Below the pieces are notes generated by a model, which worked only from the letters and a program-made list of their open reading frames with translations, ran no database searches and was not told the origin of the DNA. Positions 10,330 to 21,995 of a stretch of DNA of 64,000 bases are shown here, piece after piece. A program made the translations under genes and the position numbers. The stretch comes from Formicarius rufipectus. Taxonomy: Eukaryota; Chordata; Aves; Passeriformes; Formicariidae. The stretch's first letter is position 1; each line of letters opens with the position of its first letter. The stretch is taken from NCBI GenBank assembly GCA_013399695.1, contig VXAU01001352.1, positions 1,170,799 to 1,234,798 of the forward strand, read 5' to 3'.

Positions 10330-13300
10330 TTGACTAATAGCAAAGTGAAAAGGGAACTGCTGATATGTTCCTAAAAGAAGAGCATATAGCAGAGTGTGAT
10401 TCAGAGAGTCCCTCTTGATCTTTTGGCAAAATGCTAGATCAGAGTGCTCCGTGCTTTTGAGAATATGAGCTCCCTGTCCTTATTTGAATATTGTGCTGGC
10501 TTAACAATTCTTAGTGTCACTTGCAAGAATAAGTAAAATTACTATATGTCATCTTATATTTCCATAGACTGTAAAAATTAATCATGGCATTAAGTGTTTT
10601 CAGGACTTGAACTTTTAATATTCTTTCCAGTGCTCATAGTGTTTGTGGGGAGGCAGGGAAGGAGCGAGACAGAGAACTGAAAAATCATATGTTGAAAATT
10701 TTATTATTTGAGGGGAAAGGATTGGGTAAAACTGTTACTAGGAAAGACCTGGTGGAAAAATGTGATGAGATGTGGGTAAACGTTGCCAATCTCCTGTTCC
10801 AAACTCTTCTGCACTGTCTAGCCTTGGTTTGGCCCTATAAAAATATCTGCAATTACACCTATCTTGTGTTCCACTACTGGAAGAGAGGTCTGCCCTATCA
10901 CTGTTTATAACCAGATGTTTCCTTTACCCAAAACCCATCTTTTTTGTCCCTTTATGAACTTTTCCTTGTTACAAGTTTAGGATTGGGCCATGACAGGAGC
11001 TAAGTGTATATTTCCTGGAAAGTTTGAGGTGCTTTGGAAGTAGGATTTTTATTCCCTCTGTTCTCTAAATAAGAATTTAATGCACCTAAGGGATTGAGAA
11101 TTTTCCTACCCTTCAAAGCTGTGATAAAATGTTGGTACGGGTTGGGAGTGATGGAGCAGGACAAGGGAAAAAAAGAAAAGCATATTAATTCCTGATCTTT
11201 ATGGCCTTCACACAGAATTATACTTTAGGGGCTTCGCTGATACTGAGTTCTTGTTCTTGAACTGTGTTCTTTCTTGAAATTATTGTTTATTACCCAATTG
11301 GTTTTTATATAATAAGGCCCCTGAAGTCCCTGAGCAGTATCTCACAGCCACTACAGTCAGTGCTTTGCAGAATTCCATCCTGTGCTCTTGTTCTTAGCTG
11401 TGGTCAAGGGGGCTCATCTGTTGTCCTACCAGTGACCTCAACCCAGTGCCAGTTAGGGAAGGGCCACATCTACTGAACTACCATAATATTTATTTTGATC
11501 TATAAAGCTAATTACTTTCCTGGTTGTTTTGTCATCCAAAACACTGAGTATGATCTATGCCAAATCTATAGGAAATAAATGAGAGTCAGAAACCTTTCCA
11601 AAAACAATTGTTGGACGTAGCAAAAGTCATAATGGTTCTCCAGCTGCCTAGGGTAATGCAGGATATGTATCTGGTTAGAAAACCATTTCCTTTTTTTTTT
11701 TTTTNAAATGTAAGGGAATAAAATGTATTCAGTAGTTCTGTGTTATCTTGTCCACTGGATAATTTAATAAGTTGAAAGCTGTTTATTCAAAAAGATAAAC
11801 TGATACTGCTCCCAACAGCCCCCACCATGACAAATACATCAGGAGAAATCATTGACGTGTGATGGTCATTTACCATATTGTGGGACTGACTTAAAATGGT
11901 GGTGACCAATCAGTAAGGTTGCCAGTTATTTTAATTTTGTAAGTGCTAATTTTTGGACTCTTGGGATAATAGGAAACCTCTGAAAAGAGAAAAATATCTC
12001 CCTTAGAAATAAAAGCTTGAAAAACTGAATTCTAATAATTAAAAAGACAAAAGGTGAAAATTGTCAACTCTCAGTTACCGATGGAGATTAGCTAGGGTTT
12101 TTTGCATATACAGAGTCCTAAAAGGTTGACTGCTTCACACATGTAGCCATGCTATTTTCAGGGATAGTAACAATCCTAAAGTAGCCAAGTATTTTTTTAA
12201 TAGCTTTTTTCCCCCCACTGTTATAATGAAAGGCTTGCATTACTAAACAGGGCTGAAACAGAGGGATGGCATGAGGAGGCACAGTGCTTTCTGCAGCATA
12301 GCTGTCTGTGTGCCTGCCCCAGGACCACAACTGAAGTTGTGAAGCCACTGGGACAGATCTGCATTATGTTCCCCCGTGGCTTGAAATATGGAAAAGGATG
12401 CTAACAAGAGCCCACACATCTGTGGTGCTGTGAGGATCGACTTGGAAGTCAGCTGGGGAGATGTCAAGTCAGATTAAGCCAATGTGGATGGAGTTGACTT
12501 GATGCACAGAAGACCATAAAGTGTCTCTCTACCATTCTCCATCCTATTTCTCATGTCAAGAAGCTTTTCCTCTTAGCCAGAGTGTAACAGCTACCATACA
12601 TCACTACTGGCCAAAGAAAGAATTTCCCATGAAAGGAGGTAATAGCAGCAGGCATACATTGAAGGGTTTAACGACTTTGATGCATGAACTTGACATTAAC
12701 AGCTCTCTCATTCTCAGTTCTGATGAGTTAAAACATAAAACTGATGATTTGCACATGATAAGTATTGATATTAATCTGTGCACATTGTGAACATGAATTC
12801 ATTAAAGCTTTAGCTGACTGGTTAACATTTAATTCTATGAGACAGGAAATTAGAGTGAAAAATTCAAGTACAATCTGATACTGTGCACAATGAGTGTGTG
12901 AGAATTAAGAATAGTGGAGCTAGTTATTAGTTTCCTTTTTTTTTTTTGTCTGCAGTGATTCAATGACCTAATACAGACCACAAGAATGCTTTGCCAATTT
13001 GCCAAAGATCTGGGAGAAATTCTCTGTCTTGGGCAGGGTTATTGGGTTTGACAAAGAAATTTCTGAAGATGGTTTTAAGTTCTGTTACGTAGGAAGTCAG
13101 ACTGCCTGATCACACTGGCTGCTTCTGCTTTGAAAACGCACAGCCTTTCAAGAAATGGCCAAATGAATATCTTGTAGAGAAGAAAAAAGTGATCTGATAA
13201 ATCAATACTGCTGGTTGACTGTATTTACAGGTACTTGCAATATTTTCATAAATCAGGTCTTGCACAAAACAGGATGTCACTATATTTGCACTCTTGGTGC

Positions 13301-13635
13301 AAATATTTTCCATTGTTAAAATCATCTCATTTGGGAAAACCTGAATTTCTACAGGGCAAAAAGGGTTCTATGACTGAGTTATTTTAAGGATGCAGAAGAT
13401 GTTAATTTAGGATACTTTTTTTTCTTTTCATGAGGTTCACTGGGAAGTACCATGGGGCTCAGAGTGCAGACAAGGGCCAGAGTAATGGGGAGGTGACCCC
13501 ACACCTGATGCTTCAGTCTTGCTTCTAGGGAACCCTGTTGCCATCCCATATCCCCATGGCCTTTGCTTTTACTTAGTTTCCAGAGAAAATTAATAATTTC
13601 AGACCAGGGCTGCCTTCCTGTGTGTTATCTGAATG
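10330..13635. other. Non-coding DNA, no gene seen
   Basis: The sequence is AT-leaning with one assembly N at 11705. No exon, RNA gene or recognisable repeat copy was found. Confidence 0.6.
11690..11705. other. Poly-T run ending in an assembly N
   Basis: A run of T ends at a single N (11705) and normal sequence resumes after it. This looks like a contig join or failed base call at a homopolymer. Confidence 0.85.
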
Positions 13636-13639
13636 GGCT

Positions 13640-14220
13640 GTAATCTTAGCTGCACCTTATAGGTGCTAATACTTCAGCAATTCTGAGGTTTTCAAGGGCA
13701 GGCAGGGCTATGAGATGGTCTAATCTATCAGTATTTTCAAACTGGCCATAGCTGTTTGGAAAGCCTTCAGGAAATAAACTCTTGGATGAAGAGCAGCTGG
13801 CTGAAGTTGAATGCTGACAAGACCAAAGCAATGCTAGTCAGAAAGGGGGAATGCTTTGAAGAGTGGGCCAAGGCACTGTCTCCACCTTCCATTCGTTGAA
13901 GACATATGGCCTCTATTTATCAAAGTTGTGCAAAGCCTGTGGGTCCTGCCTCTGGCTTCCATGGCCAGGTAGCATTGCCTTCCAAAGCTTTCACAGCTCT
14001 CTGGGACATGTCCCTTCCTTCCTCCCAGACTGTGATAACCTAAGAGCAGAAGTACACAGCTCTGGGTTATTTGGGCTCATTTGTTCTGGATGTGGTTTAC
14101 CTGGCTGTAAAAAATGATGCTTACATTGTGGATCAGCTTATTGTGACTACCTGGGGGCGTGTTGAATGCCTGCAGATGTTGCTGCACGTGCATGCTACTC
14201 TGGACATTCAAGTCCTCTTC
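13640..14220 (+). mobile_element. Ancient L2/CR1-L3-like LINE remnant (reverse transcriptase end)
   Basis: Translation near 13770-13860 gives LQEINSWMKSSWLKLNADK followed by TKAMLV. This fits the conserved W-LKLN-DKTE-LL block downstream of the catalytic motifs in L2- and L3-type LINE reverse transcriptases. Further weak matches follow in other frames: VQSLWVL near 13930, and a YCDYLG-type stretch then AARA near 14130-14190. These are in the order expected for the region after the reverse transcriptase fingers and palm. Several frameshifts separate the matches, so the copy is old and dead. The boundaries are approximate. Confidence 0.55.
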
Positions 14221-14224
14221 TGAT

Positions 14225-14880
14225 TCTTGGTGAGGTTTTAATGTCACTTTCAGTACTGAGAGTGGTTAGTGAATCAACACCAGCTAATCAAATCCAAATT
14301 TTAATGCCTGAACCATCATGAGACTAATACTCCTCCTAACTGAAACAAAACACGTCATCCAGGAGAAAGTATGTGAGAACTGGAGACAAGACTTTCTGAA
14401 CTGAAGAATGTGGAATTGTCTAGCAGAGAAGATCAGACAAACCCTCAGCCTGACTGATCTTCAGGAAAGAGGCTGTCTTCTTTTCCATCTGCCATGTTCA
14501 TGCTTCAAACAGCTTTTCATTCCTTAACATTTAACAAGGTTTTGTTTGATATTTATCCTGCTCTAAGGTTTTTCTGCAGTTTTGCACACAATTCTAAAAC
14601 AAAAATTATCTTGAGAGAAAAACCATGGATGACAATAATGCTGGAAATTTCTACTACTTTAAAACTTTCCATTCTCAAATAATAACAGAAATATTACCAT
14701 CAGGAAAATATCAAACGGTTTGATGTCAAACTTTTTGTGTATTTCTATTTTTTTCAACATAATAAGGGGGAAAATGTCACGTGTGAAATAGAATGGCAAT
14801 TCTAAAAGCCTTTGTAAGGACTGCTGAATACACCAAAAGAAGGTATAAGGATTGGGATTGTCTTCCTCTATATGAAGAAA
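14225..14880. other. Non-coding DNA, no gene seen
   Basis: This short stretch lies between two LINE remnants. Nothing was recognised in it. Confidence 0.6.
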
Positions 14881-15439
14881 TCACAGAATCATTCAGGTTC
14901 GAGGAGAACTCTGATATCATTGAGTTCAACTGCAAACCTGACACTGCCAAGTCCACCACTGAGCCACGTCCTTAAGTACAACATCTACAAGTCTTTTGAA
15001 TTCCTCCAAGGATGGTGATGCAACTCTTTCTCTGGACAACCTGTTCCTGTGCTTTATAATCCTTTCAGTGGAGAAACTTTTCCCAGGATGAAATCTAAAC
15101 ATTCCCTGGCACAACTTGATGCCTTTTCCTCTTGTCCTATCACTTGTTACTTTGGAGGAGAGAATGACCCCCACGTTGCTACCATCTCCTTTCAGGTAGG
15201 GTAGAAAGGGAAAAGGTCTCCCTTGAGCCACCTTTCCTCCAGGTTAAACAATCCCAGTTCCTTCATACACATTTTGGAGTGAGGGGTCCGAAACTGAGCA
15301 CAACAATCAAGGTGTGGCTGAGAGCAGGAGGACAATCACTAGCCAGGTCCTGCTGGTCACACTATGTCTGACACAGACCAGGAAGTCATTGGCCTTTGTG
15401 GCCACCTGGGCACACTGCTGGCTCATATTCAGCCAGCTG
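14881..15439 (-). mobile_element. CR1 LINE fragment, minus strand
   Basis: On the plus strand the segment reads as the reverse complement of CR1. It starts with TCACAGAATCATTCAGG, the 3' terminal region, and continues through the CR1 signatures CTCTTGTCCTATCACTTGTTA and CTCCTTTCAGGTAG. It ends with CACTGCTGGCTCATATTCAG, which corresponds to the reverse transcriptase end of ORF2. It is 5'-truncated at about 15439, the normal result of target-primed reverse transcription. No open frame survives. Confidence 0.9.
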
Positions 15440-18400
15440 GAGGAAGTTGAGTACAAGGGAGAGAGGATTTAGGATTTCTCTTGTTATCTCCAGCATGTCA
15501 TGAAGAAAGCTGACTGTTAATATTAAAATAGGCACCAGGGTTTTCAAAGTTTAGTGGAGATCTGACATCTGTGAAGTGTTTCAGATTTTACAAGCAGGTT
15601 AGGGTTTACTTGAGGTTGTCCTCAAGCTTAAATTGCTCCATACCAAATTCAAGACAGAGACAAGCCCTCCTCTTTTCCTATTTCCTGGATAAATACCAAG
15701 ACATTATGGCCTTGCTGTCTACTTCTTCCAAAGCTTCCATTACTTAATGGGAGAAGACTGTGCAAGTGTTGGAGGGGAGGGCATGGCCAGATTAGATTTG
15801 AACAATAGTAATTCTTTGCCACAACAGCATCCCACATGGGCAGATGATATCATGACATCCAGGAAAAAGGCGTATTTTCAACCCTGAGTTGGGCAAGACC
15901 TTAAATTACTTCCTTACTGAATTAGGAGTAAGTACTTTTTTTCTTCTTCTTCTTCATTATTCTGATTGTTATGCAGAATAATTATCTGGCCCAATTTTTT
16001 CAGCTACAACAGCAGTGGAAGGGCATAAGAGCAATATATAAAAGCCATCTTTCCTCTTCTGCAACACTTGTTACTCTCAGCAATTTCCCCAAAGATGCTG
16101 AGAGTATGGAAAAGAGCAGTCCTACTTCTTTCTACCCTATGAAGCTCTTGAGCTGTGAGAGACACCTTTCTTAAAACTGCAAAGAAATGTGCCCATAAAA
16201 AGAACAAAGGACTCTGTATTGGAGCTCCATGGATATGTTTGCGGTTTTTCATGTTTGAGGACATGCAAAGCCGTCTGTGTCCTGGATGCAGGGTCAGCAG
16301 GGGGTGCCCTGCTTCTTCAGGAGATGGGTGAGGATTTCCTGCCCTGGAGAGGGACAGAAGGGTTTGGTATGCACAGTGAGGCACCACCCTCAGTGACTTG
16401 TACTTGTGGGAGAGAATTAATCACCATAGGCCACATCCTTGGCTCTTTACTGAGGTTTTGTTCACTCCCCCTCTACCTAAGCAAGGACCAAACAAGAAAG
16501 TGTTTATTCCTTGTATCTGAGTAACAACAGTATGATCGCTCCACTAGAGAGGAGGTGGTGTTTTGAAAGATGTATTGGTGGAAAGAAATTATATGTAGGA
16601 TCAGATTCCTGCCTTTGCCATCAAGGACAGGTGCCCCAGTAACACAAGAGGGGTTTTGTGTTGCACAAGGAGGACAGTCTTTGTGACCGCATCTTTGTAA
16701 GACAGAGCTCCAAGTGGGAGATGTGACATCGTCCACTCTACCATAGGAAACCTTCTCTGCCCATTGTTAGGTAGGACACACAGAAATAGCCAACAGGGAC
16801 TTCTCCTTATTCAGGCTATCTAGGCTTCATGAAAATAGCCATACAATAACCAGAAAACAGCACAGAGCAAAGCAATACACAATTAGGAAATCATTTATCT
16901 TGATTTGCACATGAGCAGAGAAGGGAACTTTCTGCTTTTTGTAGTCTCTCACAGTGCATGGGAATGTCCTTCATTTAAGTCTCAATTGCCAAAGAGAAAC
17001 TCTGACTAGTAGGAAGTTCTTCCTAGGGAACGATCCTGAAAGTGGTTTAGTGATGGTCCATCCACTGGTGCCTTCCCCTGGTTCTCTGCTTTCTCTGGAG
17101 AGCACAAGAGGAATGTGGTGTAGATCTGGCTTTGCCCACGTCAGCTGCAAACTGCAGCATAGCAGGCACCACAGCCATTCAGGTGGTGGAGCAAAATGGG
17201 TACAGAAAAGGTATCTCAGGTTATTTCTGGAGTGGTGCAGAAACATTGAAAACAGGAGCAGAGTGTAGCCCACTAATCCAGTCTCACAGCTGAATTCAGG
17301 ATAGTACTCTCACTTTCAGATGTTGGTGTCTGGGGTGCACCTGTCAGTTGGAGGTTCCAGTATGGTTTTGGTGTGAGGTAATGGGGAGGAAGGTCAGATG
17401 TGTGAGCTCATAATGAAGAGAGGAACTGACCATCACCATGTAGATCTCAAAGGCCACCAGACTGTGGGTTTTAGCTCATGATGACTTAGCTGTTATACCA
17501 AGGGAAGAAGAAGTTTTTATTCTTCTTGAAATTTTTACAAATACAAGTGGACATTTGATAAAATAAACTGTTATTAGCCATCTTGCAGACACCTTTTGCC
17601 ACAATGGAAAAATCCATATACAGGAACATAAAAGTTGTTCTTGATTAATTTTTGTTGTTGTCTTTGTTGTTATGGATTGCTACATTGTGACTCTTAAATA
17701 GCCCTTGATCTACTCCATAGTCTAAAAGGGGGAAGGAAAGATGTATAAAACACATTGGCCCTTCAAATAATAATAAAAAAGGAGTTCCTATGGTGCAGCT
17801 GAGGTCAGGAAGTAATTGATCATAGCAGGAGTCTGGCCCCAGGCCCTACTACGTCTGAAACAAGTCTGGTTAGAGAGAGGGAGAGGATGTTACCTCTGGA
17901 CTGGAGTAATTGACACCTGAACCATATAAAGGGAGTTTTATTCTAGTCTAGGGAAGAATACGAGGAAAACAACATCTTCACAGGAGAGGAGCTGAGCGAG
18001 TTCCTATGCCAAACAGAGCAGTAAAACCTCTCACTGAAAACAGAGGGACAGTTTTGCTGAACTATGAATCTCTTTTCCCTGCAGTAATACCATTTGATGT
18101 TATCTTCTGTTCATATATAAAGCATAGTAAGAGGAGGAAAAAGCTCAGCAAACTTAACAAATTGCCATTTTGAAGGGATGGAGTAGCCTATGACCTGGCA
18201 GGGTGCCCCTGTATGACAGAGGGCTTTGTGGAAATCAAGTTGCAACAGTGAGCAACTTGAAACAGAGTGCTGAGCTGTCAGATAAGTCACAGTTGGTGAA
18301 TGTTAACTTGTATTTGTTATGTTTGGAAGACAAATACCATACCCACGTACCAGACAGGGCAGGGTTAGACTGCGGGGGTGAAGAAGGGAGGAAGGCAGAC

Positions 18401-19930
18401 CAGAGGAAGGAAGATATCCTTTGTAAATAAATAGAAATGTCAGTCTTCCCCATTTACTTAGGCTGCATTGCTCATGAGCCTGTTATACCAGCAAACAGTG
18501 GGGCAAGTCAGTGACAGACCATGTCTGTCCTCCCAGCAGGAGGACAGAGGATGTGAGTTGTGTTAAAGGAAATTTACATTTTAATACATTTATTAACAAA
18601 ACTGAGTCATGTTCAACCCTATGGGGAAACCCATGAAAAGCCTTTGGCCCTGTCCTGTTACATATTTTTTGCTGATATGTCAAAAATCTGCATAGTATCT
18701 CTACAAGTTACAAAAATGCTGCTATTTTATTGTAATTAATGTTTACAGTGGTGTACAGAGTTTTCAGTCAGAAAACACTCTTTTGTGATTAATATATAAA
18801 ATAACAAACAGGAAAGGAACTTGTGGAATTATAATATAGGGTTGCATTTATATTTAGGTGCACCAGGAATGCTGTGGTGATTACCATGATATAAATAAAG
18901 CTTGTATTTGCAGAGTTGGCACATTTTACTCAGTGTAGATGGTCAGAGTAATTTTGTCTGTGTCTCTAATGGAAAATAATAATTGTTATTGAGAATGATA
19001 ACCACCCCCCAATCTAAACCACATAAAAGACAGGAGTTTTCAAAATGTTTGAAGAGATGACTACAAATAATTAAAAACATAGTTCCAGTTAAAAATTAAT
19101 GTTTCTAGGAAACCCTTTTTGCTTTCCTGTTTTCACTTTTGTGACTTACTGTGCTAGGGAAAATAGAGGAAAAAGAACCAGTGAGCTCTGTTTACTTTAT
19201 TCTTGGAGGTTCAACCTGACAAGGCTTGTATTCCAAGTAGGTGCACAGCTAAGGCAACACAGGAGTACTTTATAGATGCATGGTTATAGAAGTGAGGCAG
19301 AAAGAAAGCTTATTTCTAGGCATTGGCTGGCTAGTCTGTTCCAAGAAGTGGCATAGCCTGACTTCTCTGATGCTGTTCCAAAAGATCCTAATACACCGTG
19401 GCAGGAACAATGGATGCAGTTGGGCCAACAGTGTTCCAGCTCTGGTTTTGGGTCTCTGGCAAGTTTATAGGATTTCCTAGGACTGGAATCTGATTCCAGG
19501 CCATTGCTCTTCCAGTCAACCATCTAAGCTGCTTCTGAACAAGTTGAAAGCATCTGATTTTGGTGTTCAATGGGACACAAAGCAGAGATGACCTGTCACA
19601 CTTATGTCAGGGGATGTCCCTGCATTTTCTGCAGGTTAGGTGTCCTCAAAGGTCCTCCCTCTACTCACTAATGTATTTTGAGCTATTCAGCAAGATGGGG
19701 TGATTTCTAAGTGAGCAAAGACCCCCTTGCCCATCCCACCATAGAGAGTTGCCTGTTCCAATGAGCAAGACGTGTTTTCCCTTTGGGGCTTGTATTTAAT
19801 TGTGTGTATTGTAATATGCTTGAACATATTACACAGCATGTGTTTGTCTTGCCCATTCACAATGAATTGCTATTGGCTGGTCCAGCCTACAGAGCAGCTC
19901 ACTGTTTTGGGGGCCCTTAGGCAGAACCAA
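15440..19930. other. Non-coding DNA, no gene seen
   Basis: The sequence has short T-rich/CTT runs near 15938-15956 and AT-rich stretches near 17640 and 18780-18830. An acceptor-like pyrimidine tract with TGCAG (15976) precedes a short open stretch, but no donor or family match supports an exon. Nothing else was recognised. Confidence 0.6.
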
Positions 19931-19932
19931 GT

Positions 19933-19953
19933 GCAGCAGCAGCAGCAGCAGCA
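19933..19953 (+). repeat. (GCA)7 trinucleotide repeat
   Basis: Seven uninterrupted GCA units lie here. They give a short Q run in one chance open frame (19772-20062) and C or A runs in others. There is no sign of a host protein around them. Confidence 0.9.
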
Positions 19954-20203
19954 CACTTTTGCTTGGTCCCAAGGGGTCTCAGGTCTCAAACAGTTGGATG
20001 AGCTCTGTGGGCGAGTGCCAAGCCCTTCAGCTATCAGGAGAAGCAAGTATGCTCCTGAGTAGTCCAGACTAACCAATATTCTTTTTTTTCCAAAGGCAGT
20101 CAGAAACTTCCCTTGCTCATCTCTCCTTTTTACATCCAACCAGACAAAGATCACAGTAACAGGACCTCCTCATCTCCTTCCCTGGTGCATGCCAAGAGCT
20201 AAG

Positions 20204-20503
20204 CTAGTAGTTGATGCGTAGATTGCAGTGGTGCTGATAAGGTCCAGCAAAGCACTTGTTCCATTGATATACACATGGCCGTCCACATCTTTCAGCACTG
20301 CTACTTGAGCCCATCCGTAAACTTAGGCTTGTTGCATTGGTTACACCTGGCCATATTCTCAAAGTTTTCTCTTTAATGAGCACAGGCTTCCAGCCCAGGT
20401 GCTTTATTGTTTTTGTTTGCTCACTTAATTTCTGATGTTGTTTTAATGGAAGGTGAATATCTAATGTCTTCAAGTGTCTTTTGAGTGCGATAACCTTAGG
20501 CAC
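20204..20503 (-). pseudogene. Coding-like minus-strand sequence, unassigned
   Basis: A 99-codon open frame lies directly downstream of the Gypsy-like remnant and on the same strand. Its last third reads more protein-like in another frame (a VAVLKDVDGHVYING-type stretch near 20230-20300), which suggests an internal frameshift. It could be the next part of the same retroelement (protease region), but no catalytic motif is visible. The relationship is inferred only from adjacency and strand. Confidence 0.25.
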
Positions 20504-20559
20504 AGTTTTTATCTCACCCTTATCATACCCATAATTTGATAAGGCAATTGCCTGCAGTC

Positions 20560-20910
20560 CTTGGTCTTATTTCAGAGTGGAGTTGGCAATGCACACTAGA
20601 GATTCACAATCAAAGCCTGACCTTGAAATATCAGAGGGTGTTAAGATGTCATGGTGCTCTCTAGATGTATCAACTGTGCTCCATTTACCACCATTCTGCC
20701 TGCCACACTTATACCACTTTATGCCTGTTAATGAATGAACTGCTTGGACATGGTCTATAGCCTCCTGAGCAATTATTTTAGCCTCTGCTACTGCAGTCAC
20801 AATTTGGCCAGAAATAACTATAGCTTTTTCTAAAGCTAGTTCTGGTTCAAGCAGTAATTGCCCACATAGCCGTGGTATGGCTGTTCCCTCTGCAGGCTCC
20901 ACAGAAATAT
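20560..20910 (-). mobile_element. Probable Ty3/Gypsy gag remnant
   Basis: A 111-codon open frame begins with an IPRLCGQLLLEPELALEKAI-type stretch at about residues 9-28. This resembles the conserved R(L/V)-ER-LLLEP-LTLEKAI-IA segment at the end of the capsid region in Ty3/Gypsy gag proteins. A helical, alanine-rich stretch with EAK follows. At about residues 61-66 comes WYKCGR, which fits a CCHC zinc knuckle whose first cysteine has changed to tryptophan, with no second half. A stop ends the frame at 20567. Upstream gag sequence and a full zinc finger are missing, so the copy is decayed. The match is from memory of the family and has not been searched. Confidence 0.4.
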
Positions 20911-21995
20911 CCCTGTGCTAGTAAAGTCTATGAATTAACATCATTACCCCAGGGTTTCTTAATTTTATGAAAATGATGGAATATGTTAAGGAGGAGTTCT
21001 TCATATTCAGTTGTAATGACTAGCTGAAAGCAGCAGCAAAAATCAAGAACATAAGTATTCAAAATACAGACTACAGTGGGCATTAGTAGAGGGACTGGCT
21101 CCCCACTGTTTGGGTGTTTCTCTTTAGCAGCAAGACTATATTTCTGGAAAATTTAAGAACCACCTTGTAGTGGTTCTTAATTACTTTTAATAATGTTTGT
21201 ATCTAGAGTCCTAAGTGGGTTCAGAATCCTGTTGTGAAAGGGATAGGAGAACGACACAAGATCAAAATGCAAGGTGTCAAAAAGGCCTGGTTAAGTCCGT
21301 TGTTGGAAAAAATCCCTAAACTCAAAGTAAAAAAACTGTATGAGGTTTAGCACAGACTAGCTATGTGCAAAATTTAAGCTAATTTCTGTATTCCCACTAT
21401 TTCCATTCCTCTCTAAGAGGAAGAAGACTGAAGTGTTATGGGAGAGAAGCAGCATGTATGTTTGATGGCACAGTCTAGGACTACAGCATACTACTCTAGG
21501 ACCTTCTGGACAACAGCTGAGGTTTTGTCCCAGGAAGTCAAATAAGCAAGTTGTAGTGTCAGCAAATGGTTGAGGTAACACTTCACCTAACATGATGGGA
21601 GGAAACTGAGGACCTTCTGGGAGGGCTGACTAGAAACAGTGTGCCATGTAACAGAGACTTTGGAAAAAGTGTACTAGTGAGTCACAAATAGTTGATATAT
21701 ATTCGAAAAGGTATCCAGGAATCTGGGTGGTTATCTGAGCTAAACTGAACCTATCATTAATAAGTTCATTCCCAGGATTAATAGCCATGCAGTACAGTAT
21801 GTGCGTATTTAGTGAAGCCACAAATAAATTATGAAGGTTAATAAGTGTTTCTCTGAATAAGGAGAATTATTCCTCAGGGAACCACAAAATATGCTGTTAA
21901 GACTTTAACAAAATAGGCGGCCTCTACCATTTTGAGATTGTGGCTTGTTTTGTTAAATAAGGCAGTAATTGTTTTTGTTTTAATAGTGTGACTGG
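20911..21995. other. Non-coding or decayed sequence flanking the Gypsy-like remnant
   Basis: Several short minus-strand open frames lie here (21357-21593, 21630-21821). They are on the same strand as the Gypsy-like remnant and upstream of it, where the rest of gag would be expected, but I cannot recognise gag in them. The 21153-21180 hairpin lies here. Confidence 0.4.
21153..21180. repeat. Perfect 11-bp inverted repeat with 6-nt loop
   Basis: TTAAGAACCAC (21153-21163) pairs with GTGGTTCTTAA (21170-21180) around CTTGTA. The arms resemble the AGTGGTTCTTAA ends of hAT-Charlie type DNA transposons placed head to head. No transposon body is seen on either side, so the likeness may be fortuitous. 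Confidence 0.6.
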
